A stretch of DNA of 64,000 bases, from positions 62,001 through 126,000 of the forward strand of contig WRLP01000002.1 of NCBI GenBank assembly GCA_009777535.1. The letters are read 5' to 3'. A model generated the notes under the pieces. That model was not told where the DNA came from, ran no database searches, and was given only the letters and a program-made list of their open reading frames with translations. Shown here in pieces: positions 1-8,192 of this stretch. The position numbers were made by a program, and so were the translations under genes. The stretch is from Treponema sp. (GTDB lineage Bacteria; Spirochaetota; Spirochaetia; Treponematales; Breznakiellaceae). Positions within the stretch are counted from its first letter, which is position 1. Every line of letters starts with the position of its first letter.

Positions 1-1239
1 TTCTCGGAGAACGGCATATATCACAGAGCGTTTTTGATCTGTCTTGCGCTTTGGTTTTACGCATGGTGGTACGGCGGGTGGTTTGCTGAATTTTATAGAA
101 CTTTCCCATATAGCCGCCAGGAATTTACCCATACCTACATGGAATTTTTCTTTCTTTTCTGTACCATTACCGCGCTGGCCGCTTTTTTATCTTCAATGCC
201 TCTGCGCTGCAGGCCGCTGCTTTTTGCCCTTGCCCCGGCGGTTGTCCTTGCCTTCGCCCTTGCTATAACCGGCATATTCAGGGGAGCACTCGGTTACTAT
301 GGCGGACGTCAGTCATTATTTGCACATAATTTTTTCCATGGGCTGTACTTGTGGGGCTGGATTGCCTTCTTTGCAGTCTATACGTTAGTCGCTGTTTTGT
401 CCAAAAAACACCTGCACGAAGGAGTGCGGGCGACATTGGTATTCATTTTAGTTTTAATCGCCGCCGCTGTTTTTGGATCATCGCTTCGGGCGCTGACAAT
501 TCATTTTGATCTCGCCCCATCCTGGCGCAGCCTTGCCGGGCTCCTGCCTGTCTTTGCATCAATGATAACTATTACGACGGTATACAGAAAAATTAACATT
601 GATAGTTATGGGAAAATCAGCTCCAGGATTTTATTTTTTGTTCTGCCGTTGATATTTTCGCTAATCCTGGGGCTCTGGTTCCTGGCAACCATATTCCGTC
701 CGGGCAATCCCGCGCCGTTGCCCCTGTACATTCCGTTGATAAATCCCCTGGACCTTCTTGAAGCCTTTTCGATTACACTCTTTATCTTCTGGCAAGCCTC
801 GCTGATGAAAATAAGTGCGGACAGCCCTTTGCAAATTAAAAGCCTTGGCAGGGGGGCGCTTTTTGTAATTTCAGATATCGCGCTGTTTCTTTTTATCAGC
901 GCCCTGCTGGCCAGAGCAGTGCATTTTTACAGGAATATACCATACGACACTCTTTTTGGCTCCGATGGATTCCAGCTCGGTCTGTTTATTATTTGGGCGC
1001 TATACGGCATTGCCCATATTGCCGCCGGTACAAAATTTGCCAGGCGCAAGATTTGGATAGCGGGGGCGATACTGACTATATGCGATATAGTTAAACTTCT
1101 TTTACTTGACCTGAAAGACGCCGGCACGGTAATAAGAATAATTTCCTTTTTCGCAGCGGGAATTGTCCTGCTATTTATCGGCTGGGTTTCCCCGCTGCCG
1201 CCCGCCGCAGGAAAATCCGCGATGGAGAAACAAGAATGA
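1..1239 (+). CDS. DUF2339-type multi-spanning membrane protein, C-terminal part (cut by window edge)
   Basis: The reading frame is open from base 1, so the TTG start given in the ORF track at 34 is not a real start and the gene begins outside the window. What remains, about 412 residues, is a chain of roughly ten or more hydrophobic helices with short loops. The last stretch has the pattern of DUF2339 proteins: a lysine/arginine step, then 'KLLLLDLKD', then an arginine followed by a last glycine-rich helix. DUF2339 proteins are large inner-membrane proteins of unknown function. In other bacteria they often sit directly before a DUF3999 gene, and the next gene here fits that, overlapping by ATGA. 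Family call is from pattern memory, with good but not certain confidence. Confidence 0.7.
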   Translation, partial: FSENGIYHRAFLICLALWFYAWWYGGWFAEFYRTFPYSRQEFTHTYMEFFFLFCTITALAAFLSSMPLRCRPLLFALAPAVVLAFALAITGIFRGALGYYGGRQSLFAHNFFHGLYLWGWIAFFAVYTLVAVLSKKHLHEGVRATLVFILVLIAAAVFGSSLRALTIHFDLAPSWRSLAGLLPVFASMITITTVYRKINIDSYGKISSRILFFVLPLIFSLILGLWFLATIFRPGNPAPLPLYIPLINPLDLLEAFSITLFIFWQASLMKISADSPLQIKSLGRGALFVISDIALFLFISALLARAVHFYRNIPYDTLFGSDGFQLGLFIIWALYGIAHIAAGTKFARRKIWIAGAILTICDIVKLLLLDLKDAGTVIRIISFFAAGIVLLFIGWVSPLPPAAGKSAMEKQE

Positions 1240-2099
1240 AGCTGATACTGTCGCTGGTTTTATCGTTTTTCGCAGTTCACCTGTTCGCCGATACTCCGGT
1301 TCCAAAACCTGAAGATTTTGCCGGTTCCATCACACTGGAAGGCGAGGGCGGGCGGCTGCTGAAAATCGAGATACCAGAAGCTGTTTATTCAGGGCTCCTG
1401 CGCCCGGACAGGGGAGACATTCGCGTTTTTGATGTAAGCGGGGCGATTGTTCCCTTTACGGTGCTGCCCGCCGCAGACAGGACAGGAGAAAAAATCATTG
1501 CAGGGCAGTTAAGCCCCGACAGAAGGTCAATGGAATTTAACACTGAAGGATTTTATCCCCTGGTTTCCATAAATTTTTTGCTTGGTGAAAACGATACCAT
1601 TGATGTCCGTGTAAGAAACAAATACAATGCCGCATATAACTGGAATTCTGTTGATTCTATTACCCTGTACCGGCTTAACTCCGAAACGGAATACACCGTA
1701 AACACTCCTCTTGCGGTAAGGTCAAGCGCTCCTTTTTGGCGTATAGAGGCGCGGGGGGAGTTCTCTTTTTCTTCCCCTGTTGAATGCCAAATAAAATGGA
1801 CAGTACAAGACCTTATCTTTTTTGGGCGCGGCGGCGGCCCCTGGACATTGGCATACGGAAACAGTGAATTTTCCCCAATGGAAGGGTTAAGGCTGGACGA
1901 ATACCCTTCCGGCGAAAACAGCATTTTTCAGACGGCGGTTGCCGGCGAACCGCGCTACATTCCCAGGGAAGAACAAATACCCGAAACAAGCCGGGGACAA
2001 TGGTTTTTGTGGACCATACTATCTCTTGCGGTTATAATCCTTTTAACGCTGGCTTTAATAACCGCTAAATCAATGAGCAAGAATAAATCAGGAGAATGA
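1236..2099 (+). CDS. DUF3999-like exported protein with C-terminal membrane anchor
   Basis: This 287-residue protein starts with a signal peptide (residues 1-18, 'FFAVHLFADT' at the cleavage region). A mainly beta-rich periplasmic part follows, then one hydrophobic helix near the C-terminus ('WFLWTILSLAVIILLTLALI') and a short basic tail. That layout matches DUF3999 proteins, which commonly follow DUF2339 genes. The start codon overlaps the upstream stop by ATGA, and the stop is followed immediately by the SD and start of the next gene, so the three genes read as one operon. Function is unknown. The protein may form an envelope complex with the DUF2339 membrane protein (inference from pairing). 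Confidence 0.65.
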   Translation: MKLILSLVLSFFAVHLFADTPVPKPEDFAGSITLEGEGGRLLKIEIPEAVYSGLLRPDRGDIRVFDVSGAIVPFTVLPAADRTGEKIIAGQLSPDRRSMEFNTEGFYPLVSINFLLGENDTIDVRVRNKYNAAYNWNSVDSITLYRLNSETEYTVNTPLAVRSSAPFWRIEARGEFSFSSPVECQIKWTVQDLIFFGRGGGPWTLAYGNSEFSPMEGLRLDEYPSGENSIFQTAVAGEPRYIPREEQIPETSRGQWFLWTILSLAVIILLTLALITAKSMSKNKSGE

Positions 2100-2101
2100 T
2101 T

Positions 2102-4111
2102 ATGAAGCATTTTTTTACACTAATTGTGTTACTCGCAATTTGTTCCGGCCTTCCGGCCCAGACGCAGACGGACGCTTTACTGCCGCTGAAAAGGGTAGTT
2201 ATCCTTTCATCCGGCCTTGCGTATTATGAACATTCGGGAACGCTAAACGGACAGTCGGTTCTGAGCCTTCCTTTCAGAACCGGCTCCATAAATGACGCGC
2301 TAAAATCGCTTGTTGTAAACGATCCCGCTTCGGCAAATCCGTCGGTTACTTACCAGTCCGAACAAACCCTGCTGGAGACCCTGCGCAGCCTGAAAATCGA
2401 TCTGTCCGACAGCCCGGATTTGCCGCGAATTCTTTCCAGGCTCAGGGGTGCCGAGGTAGAAATCACCGCTCCCTCTGTTTTCAGCGGCAGGATTGTCGGT
2501 ATTGAATACCGTTCATCGGTAGTATCGCCGGGTTCCCAGACCAATGAGCCCTGGCTCCTGCTTAACACATCTTCGGGCATGAGGCTTTTTAGCCTGAAAG
2601 AGATTAACTCGATTAATTTCAGGGAACCCGGCATGAACCAGGATCTAAACCGCGCCCTGGATCTTATTTCAGAGTCCAGGAATACAAACACAAGAAATCT
2701 GCTGATTAATTTAAATGGCTCCGGATCCAGACAGGCGTCCATTAGCTATGTGGTGCCGTCTCCTGTCTGGAAGGTTTCCTACCGCCTGGATTTGGGCGCA
2801 GCCAGCCCCCTGTTTCAGGGATGGGCAATTGTCGATAATGACAGCGATACGGACTGGCACGAAGTGGAACTCTCGCTTGTCGCCGGCCGCCCCGCTTCGT
2901 TTATTCAGAATCTATATCCGCCCTACTATGTTTCTCGCCCCGTCGTTCCCCTCTCGATAGCCGGTACGGCTCCCGCCGCTACCCACGACTACGGATATGC
3001 AGCCATGCCGGAAGCGGAAATAGCCATGCCCTCCGTTTCCGCCGCGAGAGCCAGAGCGTCGTCCTCTTATGACATGGCGGCAGAAGAATACGCTCCGGCC
3101 CCTATGGCTCAGGCCCTCGCCGGCGGAGCAGTCGAAACGGCCCGGGGCGGGGCGGCCGGCGACCAATTCGAGTTTACGATAAAAAGGCCGATAAGCCTCG
3201 ACAGAAGAATGAGCGCCATGCTGCCTCTTGTTGAAAGCGGCATCAATGCCCGCAAGGTGTTAATATTTTCCGGCTCCGGCGCCGCCGGCAGAACCACAAA
3301 CCCAAGGCTTGGAGCTGAAATAACCAACTCCAGCGGCATGAAACTTCCCGCAGGGCCGATTACAGTTTATGACGGCGGTGTTTATGCCGGCGACGCCCTG
3401 ATAGAGTTCTGGAATGAAAATGAAAAGCGGCTGATTTCCTACGGGGAGGATCTATCGGTTACGGGAGTTATCACACAGTCAAACACACGCGCCGTAAGCT
3501 CGGTAAATATTTCCGGCGGAGTTATGACAATTAACCGCAGCCTGACCCACATAAAATCCTATGTTTTCAGGAACACTGGCAATGTATCAAAACAGCTTGT
3601 GGTGGAACACCCGAAAACTCCGTCCGCAAATCTGGTCGCCCCGGAAGCTGACGAGCAGACTCCATCTTCATACCGCTTTAACATGACACTGGGCGCAGAC
3701 CGTGAACTGATGGTTAATGTCAGCGAAATGCAGCCCATTTCTGAGCGCATAACGCTTCTTTCGGTAAGACCCGACACCATTTTAAGTTATTCGACAAGTC
3801 AGGAAATACCGCAGAATGTGCGCACAGCCCTGCGCAGGGCTGTAGAGCTAAGGCAGGCAATAGAGACAGCCGAAACCGCAGAAAGGGATTTGGAAGGGCG
3901 GCGCACCCGCCTGGCAGCCGAGCAGGAGCGGATACGGCGCAATCTCGAGGCGGCCGGCAACCAGACACAGCAGGGGCAGGAATACCTGCGAAGGCTTGTA
4001 TCCATCGATAATGATATCGACCGTCTTGCGCCTGAAATCGAAAAAGCCCGTGCTGATACAAGAACCGCGCAAAGGGCATACGAAAATTACCTCAACGGCT
4101 TAAACTTGTGA
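2102..4111 (+). CDS. DUF4139 / MuiA-like exported protein
   Basis: This is a 669-residue exported protein. I prefer the ATG at 2102 over the one at 2096 because GGAG (2091-2094) lies 7 bases before 2102 but only 1 base before 2096. Residues 1-20 form a signal peptide ending in 'GLPAQ'. The body is beta-rich and contains the 'VSYRLDLG' type segment seen in DUF4139 domains, where proteins of the mucoidy-inhibitor MuiA family have tandem beta domains. The stretch around residues 285-350 is rich in Ala, Pro, Ser and Met and probably a linker. Residues about 570-665 are a charged coiled coil (many Arg/Glu/Gln heptads). It closes the DUF2339-DUF3999 operon. Molecular function is unknown; an envelope role is likely. 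Confidence 0.65.
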   Translation: MKHFFTLIVLLAICSGLPAQTQTDALLPLKRVVILSSGLAYYEHSGTLNGQSVLSLPFRTGSINDALKSLVVNDPASANPSVTYQSEQTLLETLRSLKIDLSDSPDLPRILSRLRGAEVEITAPSVFSGRIVGIEYRSSVVSPGSQTNEPWLLLNTSSGMRLFSLKEINSINFREPGMNQDLNRALDLISESRNTNTRNLLINLNGSGSRQASISYVVPSPVWKVSYRLDLGAASPLFQGWAIVDNDSDTDWHEVELSLVAGRPASFIQNLYPPYYVSRPVVPLSIAGTAPAATHDYGYAAMPEAEIAMPSVSAARARASSSYDMAAEEYAPAPMAQALAGGAVETARGGAAGDQFEFTIKRPISLDRRMSAMLPLVESGINARKVLIFSGSGAAGRTTNPRLGAEITNSSGMKLPAGPITVYDGGVYAGDALIEFWNENEKRLISYGEDLSVTGVITQSNTRAVSSVNISGGVMTINRSLTHIKSYVFRNTGNVSKQLVVEHPKTPSANLVAPEADEQTPSSYRFNMTLGADRELMVNVSEMQPISERITLLSVRPDTILSYSTSQEIPQNVRTALRRAVELRQAIETAETAERDLEGRRTRLAAEQERIRRNLEAAGNQTQQGQEYLRRLVSIDNDIDRLAPEIEKARADTRTAQRAYENYLNGLNL

Positions 4112-4120
4112 CTCATATAA

Positions 4121-4197
4121 CCACGGATTTTCACGGATGAACACAGATTGACAAGCTCTTTAGTTTTAAATCAGTGATAATCCGTGTTAATCTGTGG
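4121..4197. repeat. Intergenic inverted repeat, 'CCACGGAT...ATCTGTGG' family
   Basis: Two arms of about 29 bases (starting CCACGGATTTTCACGGATGA, ending TCCGTGTTAATCTGTGG) pair with a handful of mismatches across a 19-base loop. A second member lies at 51108-51187. Both sit between convergent gene ends, here the DUF4139 gene and argF. Sequences of this type recur in intergenic DNA of many bacteria. It could act as a bidirectional terminator, although there is no strong T-run. Confidence 0.7.
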
Positions 4198-4225
4198 ACC
4201 CTTTATAAAACTTACCTAAAATAAG

Positions 4226-5161
4226 CTATAAGGTTGCAAGCATTATTGCTTTGATCGTGTGTTTGCGGTTTTCACCCTGATCCCAGGCGCGGCTTTGCGG
4301 CCCGTCGATCACATCCTGGGTAACCTCTTCGCCTTTGACAGCCGGAAGACAGTGCAGAAAAATACTGGCACCGCTTCCGGTTTTGTCCATCAGCTTTTGG
4401 TTTACCTGGTAGGGGCTTAAAAGCCGCATACGTTCTTCTTTTTTATCCTCTTCACCCATCGAAGTCCATACATCGGTATAAACTGCGTTTGCTCCAGCCA
4501 GTGCGGAAGTATCCGGCGTTACAACAATCTTCGCCGCAGATACGGCGGCAAGCGTTAGGCATTTATCAGTTAGGTCCTTATCAGGATTAAGTTCGGGCGG
4601 ACATATCACCGTAAAATTAACGCCCAGCTTGGCGCAAATTACCATGAGAGAACGTGCTACATTGTTGCGGCCGTCCCCGACAAAGGCGAGTGTTTTTCCC
4701 TGGCAGGAGCCGAAACTTTCTTCCAGTGTCATTATGTCTGCCAAAGCCTGGGTTGGGTGGTACATATCTGTCAGCCCGTTATAAACTGGCACACCTGAAT
4801 ATTTAACCAATATTTCAACCGTTTCCTGCCTGAATCCCCTGAACTGAATGGCAGAGAACATTCTTCCAAGTATACGTGCTGTGTCCTCGATGGATTCCTT
4901 GCCCCCAAGCTGAATGTCGCTTGTGGAAAGAAACACCGGATGCCCGCCTTCTTCTCCAAAGGCTGTCTCAAAAGCGCATCTTGTACGGGTGGAGCGTTTT
5001 TCAAAAAGCATGGCAAGGGTTTTCCCCTCAAAACGCCGCGAGACTTCGCCGTTTTTGCTTTGTAATTTAACTTTTTTTGAAAGTTCCAGTAAATGGCGAA
5101 TTTCTTCCGGTGAAAAATCCAGCCATGTAAGCAGGGAACGCCCCTTAAGAGATACAGACAC
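4226..5161 (-). CDS. argF: Ornithine carbamoyltransferase
   Basis: The enzyme joins carbamoyl phosphate and ornithine to give citrulline, in the cytoplasm, for arginine synthesis or (in reverse) arginine breakdown. At 311 residues it has normal family length. Visible motifs are the carbamoyl-phosphate loop 'STRTR' (residues 57-61), 'HPTQALAD' in the middle, the ornithine-side 'DVWTSMGEE' loop and 'HCLPA' near the C-terminus. The SMG loop points to ornithine rather than aspartate carbamoyltransferase. The start is GTG at 5161 with GGAAGG six bases upstream. No other arginine gene is nearby, so biosynthetic versus catabolic use cannot be told from context. It is divergent from the phosphohexomutase gene, with a palindromic repeat between them. 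Confidence 0.93.
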   Translation of the reverse strand: MSVSLKGRSLLTWLDFSPEEIRHLLELSKKVKLQSKNGEVSRRFEGKTLAMLFEKRSTRTRCAFETAFGEEGGHPVFLSTSDIQLGGKESIEDTARILGRMFSAIQFRGFRQETVEILVKYSGVPVYNGLTDMYHPTQALADIMTLEESFGSCQGKTLAFVGDGRNNVARSLMVICAKLGVNFTVICPPELNPDKDLTDKCLTLAAVSAAKIVVTPDTSALAGANAVYTDVWTSMGEEDKKEERMRLLSPYQVNQKLMDKTGSGASIFLHCLPAVKGEEVTQDVIDGPQSRAWDQGENRKHTIKAIMLATL

Positions 5162-5205
5162 AATAAACCTTCCTTTATCCGTAAGTAAATAATAACTTTA
5201 ACAAA

Positions 5206-5336
5206 CTATGAAATGTATGCCCAGAAAAGTAACATTGGGGTGGCAGAGGCAAAAGTGCCATGCCTGCATGGTGCTTTTGGCCTCTGACAGGACCCCATGC
5301 AACTGTTTTAGGCATACATTTCCATCTTCGCTATAG
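5206..5336. repeat. Palindromic intergenic element, copy A
   Basis: This 131-bp element has inverted ends GAAATGTATGCC / GGCATACATTTC, bounded by CTATG and CTATAG. An inner hairpin (CAGAGGCAAAAG...CTTTTGGCCTCTG) is capped by GCCATGC/GCATGGT. Copy B at 23633-23772 is in the opposite orientation and aligns over the full length. It lies between the divergent argF and phosphohexomutase genes. The ORF at 5260-5448 is made largely of this repeat and is not a gene. It has the size and shape of a small non-autonomous palindromic element; there are no coding sequences. Confidence 0.8.
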
Positions 5337-5429
5337 TTCTAGGAATATAATTATTATAATGTTATTTTTTAATAATTCATACTGGTTTATATCAAAAAAA
5401 CACGCTATTATTACATCAAAGGAGCGATT

Positions 5430-7169
5430 ATGGATAGAGCTGCGATAGCTGTCCGAGCGAAAGATTATATATCAAGGGAAAGAGATCCGGGCTTCCGCGC
5501 CGAGGTAGAAAAGCTGCTCAGTGCAGAAGACTGGAAAGAGCTGGAAGACCGTTTCTACCGCGATTTGGAATTCGGCACCGGCGGCCTGCGGGGGATTATC
5601 GGCGGCGGCTACAACCGCATGAATTCGCTCGTAGTAAAAAGCGCTACCCAAGGGCTGGCTTCATATATTATAAAAACATTCCCCGAAAAAGCGGGAAAGC
5701 TCTCCGCCGCCATCGCATTCGACAGCCGCAATTATTCCAGGGAATTCGCCGAAGACGCGGCACTGGTTTTTGCCGCCAACGGAATTAAGACCTATCTGTT
5801 TTCCGAATTAAGGCCCACGCCGCAGCTCTCATTTGCAATCAGATATCTTGGCTGCGATACAGGCATTGTTGTAACAGCCAGCCACAATCCTCCAAAGTAC
5901 AATGGATACAAGGCCTACTGGAACGACGGTTCGCAGGTAGTGCCGCCCCACGATACAGGAATAATTGATGAAGTAAACGCTGTTAGAGAAATAAAAGAAA
6001 TGCCGCGGCAGGAAGCTATTTCCAGGGAACTTCTTGAAATTATTGACAGAAAAGTAGATGAAGCATACCAGGCAATGGTTAAATCAAAGCTCTTCCGGCC
6101 AGGGCTGATAAAAGAAAAAGCCGGAGAAGTAAAAATAATCTATACTCCTCTTCACGGTACCGGTGCGATGCATGTCGAGAAGGTGTTAGGCGATCTTGGC
6201 CTGAAAGTGATCACCGTACCTGAACAGAGAGAAGGGGACGGTAACTTCCCCACGGTCGCATTCCCCAACCCGGAAGAAGCCGCTGCACTGGACATGGCGA
6301 TCAATCTGGGCATAAAGGAAAAAGCCGATGTGGTAATGGCAACCGATCCCGATGCCGACCGCTTCGGAATAGCCGTCCCGGACGCATCGGGAAAGTTCGT
6401 ATTGGTAACAGGAAACCAGATGGGAGTTCTGCTGGCGGATTATATATTTCTCTCTCTTAAAGAATTTGGAAAAACGCCCAAAAACCCGGCAATGGTAAAT
6501 ACGATTGTTACTACCGGAATGCAGAAAAAAGTCGCCGAATACTACGGAGCCCACTGCGTCGACTGTCTTACAGGTTTCAAGTGGATAGCTGATGTTATGC
6601 GCAAATGGGAAAACGCCGCCGCGCAGGGCAGGGCGGGTGTAAACAGCTTTGTTTTTGGCACCGAGGAAAGCTACGGCTACCTGGTAGAAACCGAGGTGCG
6701 CGATAAGGACGGCATTTCCGCTGCGGCCCTCACCGCCGAGATGACCCTGTACTGGCGCAGCATGGGAAAGAGCCTTCTTGACCGGCTTGATGAACTTTAT
6801 TGCTTATGCGGGTTTTGGCAGGAACTGGGAATTTCCAAATACTTTCAGGGACCCCAGGGACCGCAGATTATGCAGGGCATAATGGATAAATACAGGCAAA
6901 ACCCGCCGGCTGCCCTTGGCGGAATTGAAGTAACAAAAGTAAGGGATATTAAGGACGGCGTCGACGGCCTTCCGCCCAGTGATGTGCTTCAGTTTTTTTT
7001 ATCAGACGGCACCATTGTAAGCGTGCGGCCAAGCGGGACAGAGCCCAAAATTAAGTACTACGCCACCTGCTGTGCACAGACGGGCGGGGCGCTGGACGCC
7101 GCCCGTGCCGAAGCCGGACGCAAACTGGAAGCGATTGAAAAGGATATCCGCCTGGTTATAGGTGATTAG
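5430..7169 (+). CDS. Phosphohexomutase (phosphoglucomutase/phosphomannomutase, PGM2-like)
   Basis: The enzyme moves phosphate between C1 and C6 of glucose or mannose, linking glycolysis to sugar-nucleotide and polysaccharide synthesis. The 579-residue length fits the longer PGM2/PgcA-like branch of alpha-D-phosphohexomutases. Motifs in order are the phosphoserine loop 'TASHNPPKYNGYK' with Ser151, the metal loop 'DPDADR' (D306, D308, D310), the sugar loop 'GTEESYGY', and the C-terminal phosphate loop 'RPSGTEPKIKYY'. The start is ATG with AAAGGAG five bases upstream. TATAAT-like sequences at 5346-5360 may serve as the promoter, just after the palindromic element. Substrate preference cannot be decided from sequence alone. 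The next gene starts 8 bases later and may be read from the same transcript. Confidence 0.9.
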   Translation: MDRAAIAVRAKDYISRERDPGFRAEVEKLLSAEDWKELEDRFYRDLEFGTGGLRGIIGGGYNRMNSLVVKSATQGLASYIIKTFPEKAGKLSAAIAFDSRNYSREFAEDAALVFAANGIKTYLFSELRPTPQLSFAIRYLGCDTGIVVTASHNPPKYNGYKAYWNDGSQVVPPHDTGIIDEVNAVREIKEMPRQEAISRELLEIIDRKVDEAYQAMVKSKLFRPGLIKEKAGEVKIIYTPLHGTGAMHVEKVLGDLGLKVITVPEQREGDGNFPTVAFPNPEEAAALDMAINLGIKEKADVVMATDPDADRFGIAVPDASGKFVLVTGNQMGVLLADYIFLSLKEFGKTPKNPAMVNTIVTTGMQKKVAEYYGAHCVDCLTGFKWIADVMRKWENAAAQGRAGVNSFVFGTEESYGYLVETEVRDKDGISAAALTAEMTLYWRSMGKSLLDRLDELYCLCGFWQELGISKYFQGPQGPQIMQGIMDKYRQNPPAALGGIEVTKVRDIKDGVDGLPPSDVLQFFLSDGTIVSVRPSGTEPKIKYYATCCAQTGGALDAARAEAGRKLEAIEKDIRLVIGD

Positions 7170-7177
7170 GAAATGCG

Positions 7178-8131
7178 ATGAAAAAACGAGCCCTGTTGTT
7201 AGTTCCCGCGATTATCGGCTGCCTGTTCGCACCGGCCTGTTCCATTAACAAAATGGCGATTAATGCCGTTTCCAATGCCCTTACAGGCGACGGAAGCTCT
7301 GATGTTTTTACCGGGGATTCCGATCCCGAACTGGTTGGAGACGCGCTTCCCTTTGCCATAAAAATGTATGAATCCCTGCTTTCGGCAAATCCAAAACATC
7401 AGGGGCTTATGCTTACAACCGGCTCGCTTTTTATCATGTACTCAAACGCTTTTGTCCAGGGGCCGGCAGATATGCTGCCGCGCTCCATGTATACAGAGCG
7501 TGAACAGGCAAAAGAGCGCGCGAAGAAGCTGTATTTAAGGGGAGTGGAAATACTTTACAGGGCTCTGGAGCTTAAATATCCGGGATTTACAGGCTCTTTC
7601 CAAAGCGGCGAACTGCCCGAAAAACTGGCTAAAATGAAAAAGGCCGATGTACCGTATTTGTACTGGGCGGCGGCCGGCGGCTTATCAGCCTATTCCCTAA
7701 ATCCCTTTGATCTGGATTTGGGTATCAGGATTTCTGAGTTTTACGCCCTTGTAAGCCGGGCCTATGAACTCGACCCGGATTTTAATTCCGGTGCGCTCGA
7801 CGATTTTCTTTTTCTTTTTTACGCCTCAGTCCCACAGGCCATGGGTGGCGACAAGGAAAAGGCAGAAATCCATTACCATCGTGCCCTTGAAAAATCAAAT
7901 GGGAAACTTGCCGGCCCTTATGTTTCTTACGCCCAGGCGGTCTCGATTCCGGCGCAGGATTATGATACATTTAAGGAGTTGTTGGAAACGGCTTTGTCCA
8001 TTGATCCGGATGAAGTCCCTCAGAACCGTCTGGTTAATGTTATGGCGCAGAGAAAGGCGCAGTATCTTTTGGATAATGCAATTCTTTACTTTGTTGATTT
8101 TGACCTTGACGATGACTGGGATGATGATTAA
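7178..8131 (+). CDS. tatT: TRAP transporter TatT component, lipoprotein
   Basis: This 317-residue protein resembles the TatT lipoprotein of treponemes (T. pallidum TP0956, recalled), an all-helical TPR-like protein that associates with the periplasmic binding protein of an unusual TRAP transporter. The signal peptide ends in the lipobox 'APAC', so it should be anchored by lipid. The remainder is helical with TPR-like pairs (for example 'YESLLSANPKHQGLMLTTG' and 'YHRALEKSNGKLAGPYVSY') and ends in an acidic tail 'DFDLDDDWDDD'. It is followed by tatP and tatQM in the T. pallidum order. A stable hairpin separates it from tatP and may uncouple their expression. Confidence 0.88.
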   Translation: MKKRALLLVPAIIGCLFAPACSINKMAINAVSNALTGDGSSDVFTGDSDPELVGDALPFAIKMYESLLSANPKHQGLMLTTGSLFIMYSNAFVQGPADMLPRSMYTEREQAKERAKKLYLRGVEILYRALELKYPGFTGSFQSGELPEKLAKMKKADVPYLYWAAAGGLSAYSLNPFDLDLGIRISEFYALVSRAYELDPDFNSGALDDFLFLFYASVPQAMGGDKEKAEIHYHRALEKSNGKLAGPYVSYAQAVSIPAQDYDTFKELLETALSIDPDEVPQNRLVNVMAQRKAQYLLDNAILYFVDFDLDDDWDDD

Positions 8132-8136
8132 TGGAC

Positions 8137-8167
8137 TTGTGAAGCAACCCGGTTGGTTGCCTCACAA
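8137..8167 (+). promoter_or_regulatory. Intercistronic hairpin between tatT and tatP
   Basis: TTGTGAAGCAACC and GGTTGCCTCACAA pair over 13 positions with one mismatch around a 5-base loop (CGGTT). It starts 6 bases after the tatT stop. No T-run follows, so it is not a normal intrinsic terminator. Such hairpins often set 3'-end stability or processing, letting the lipoprotein be made in larger amounts than the downstream permease (inference). Confidence 0.6.
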
Positions 8168-8192
8168 CTCTTACAAATAAAAGGGGTGAAAA

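Noticed and set aside
5260-5448. 62-residue plus-strand ORF between argF and the phosphohexomutase gene
   Set aside because: It is composed mainly of the palindromic repeat and AT-rich promoter DNA, has no SD, and overlaps the start of the real gene.
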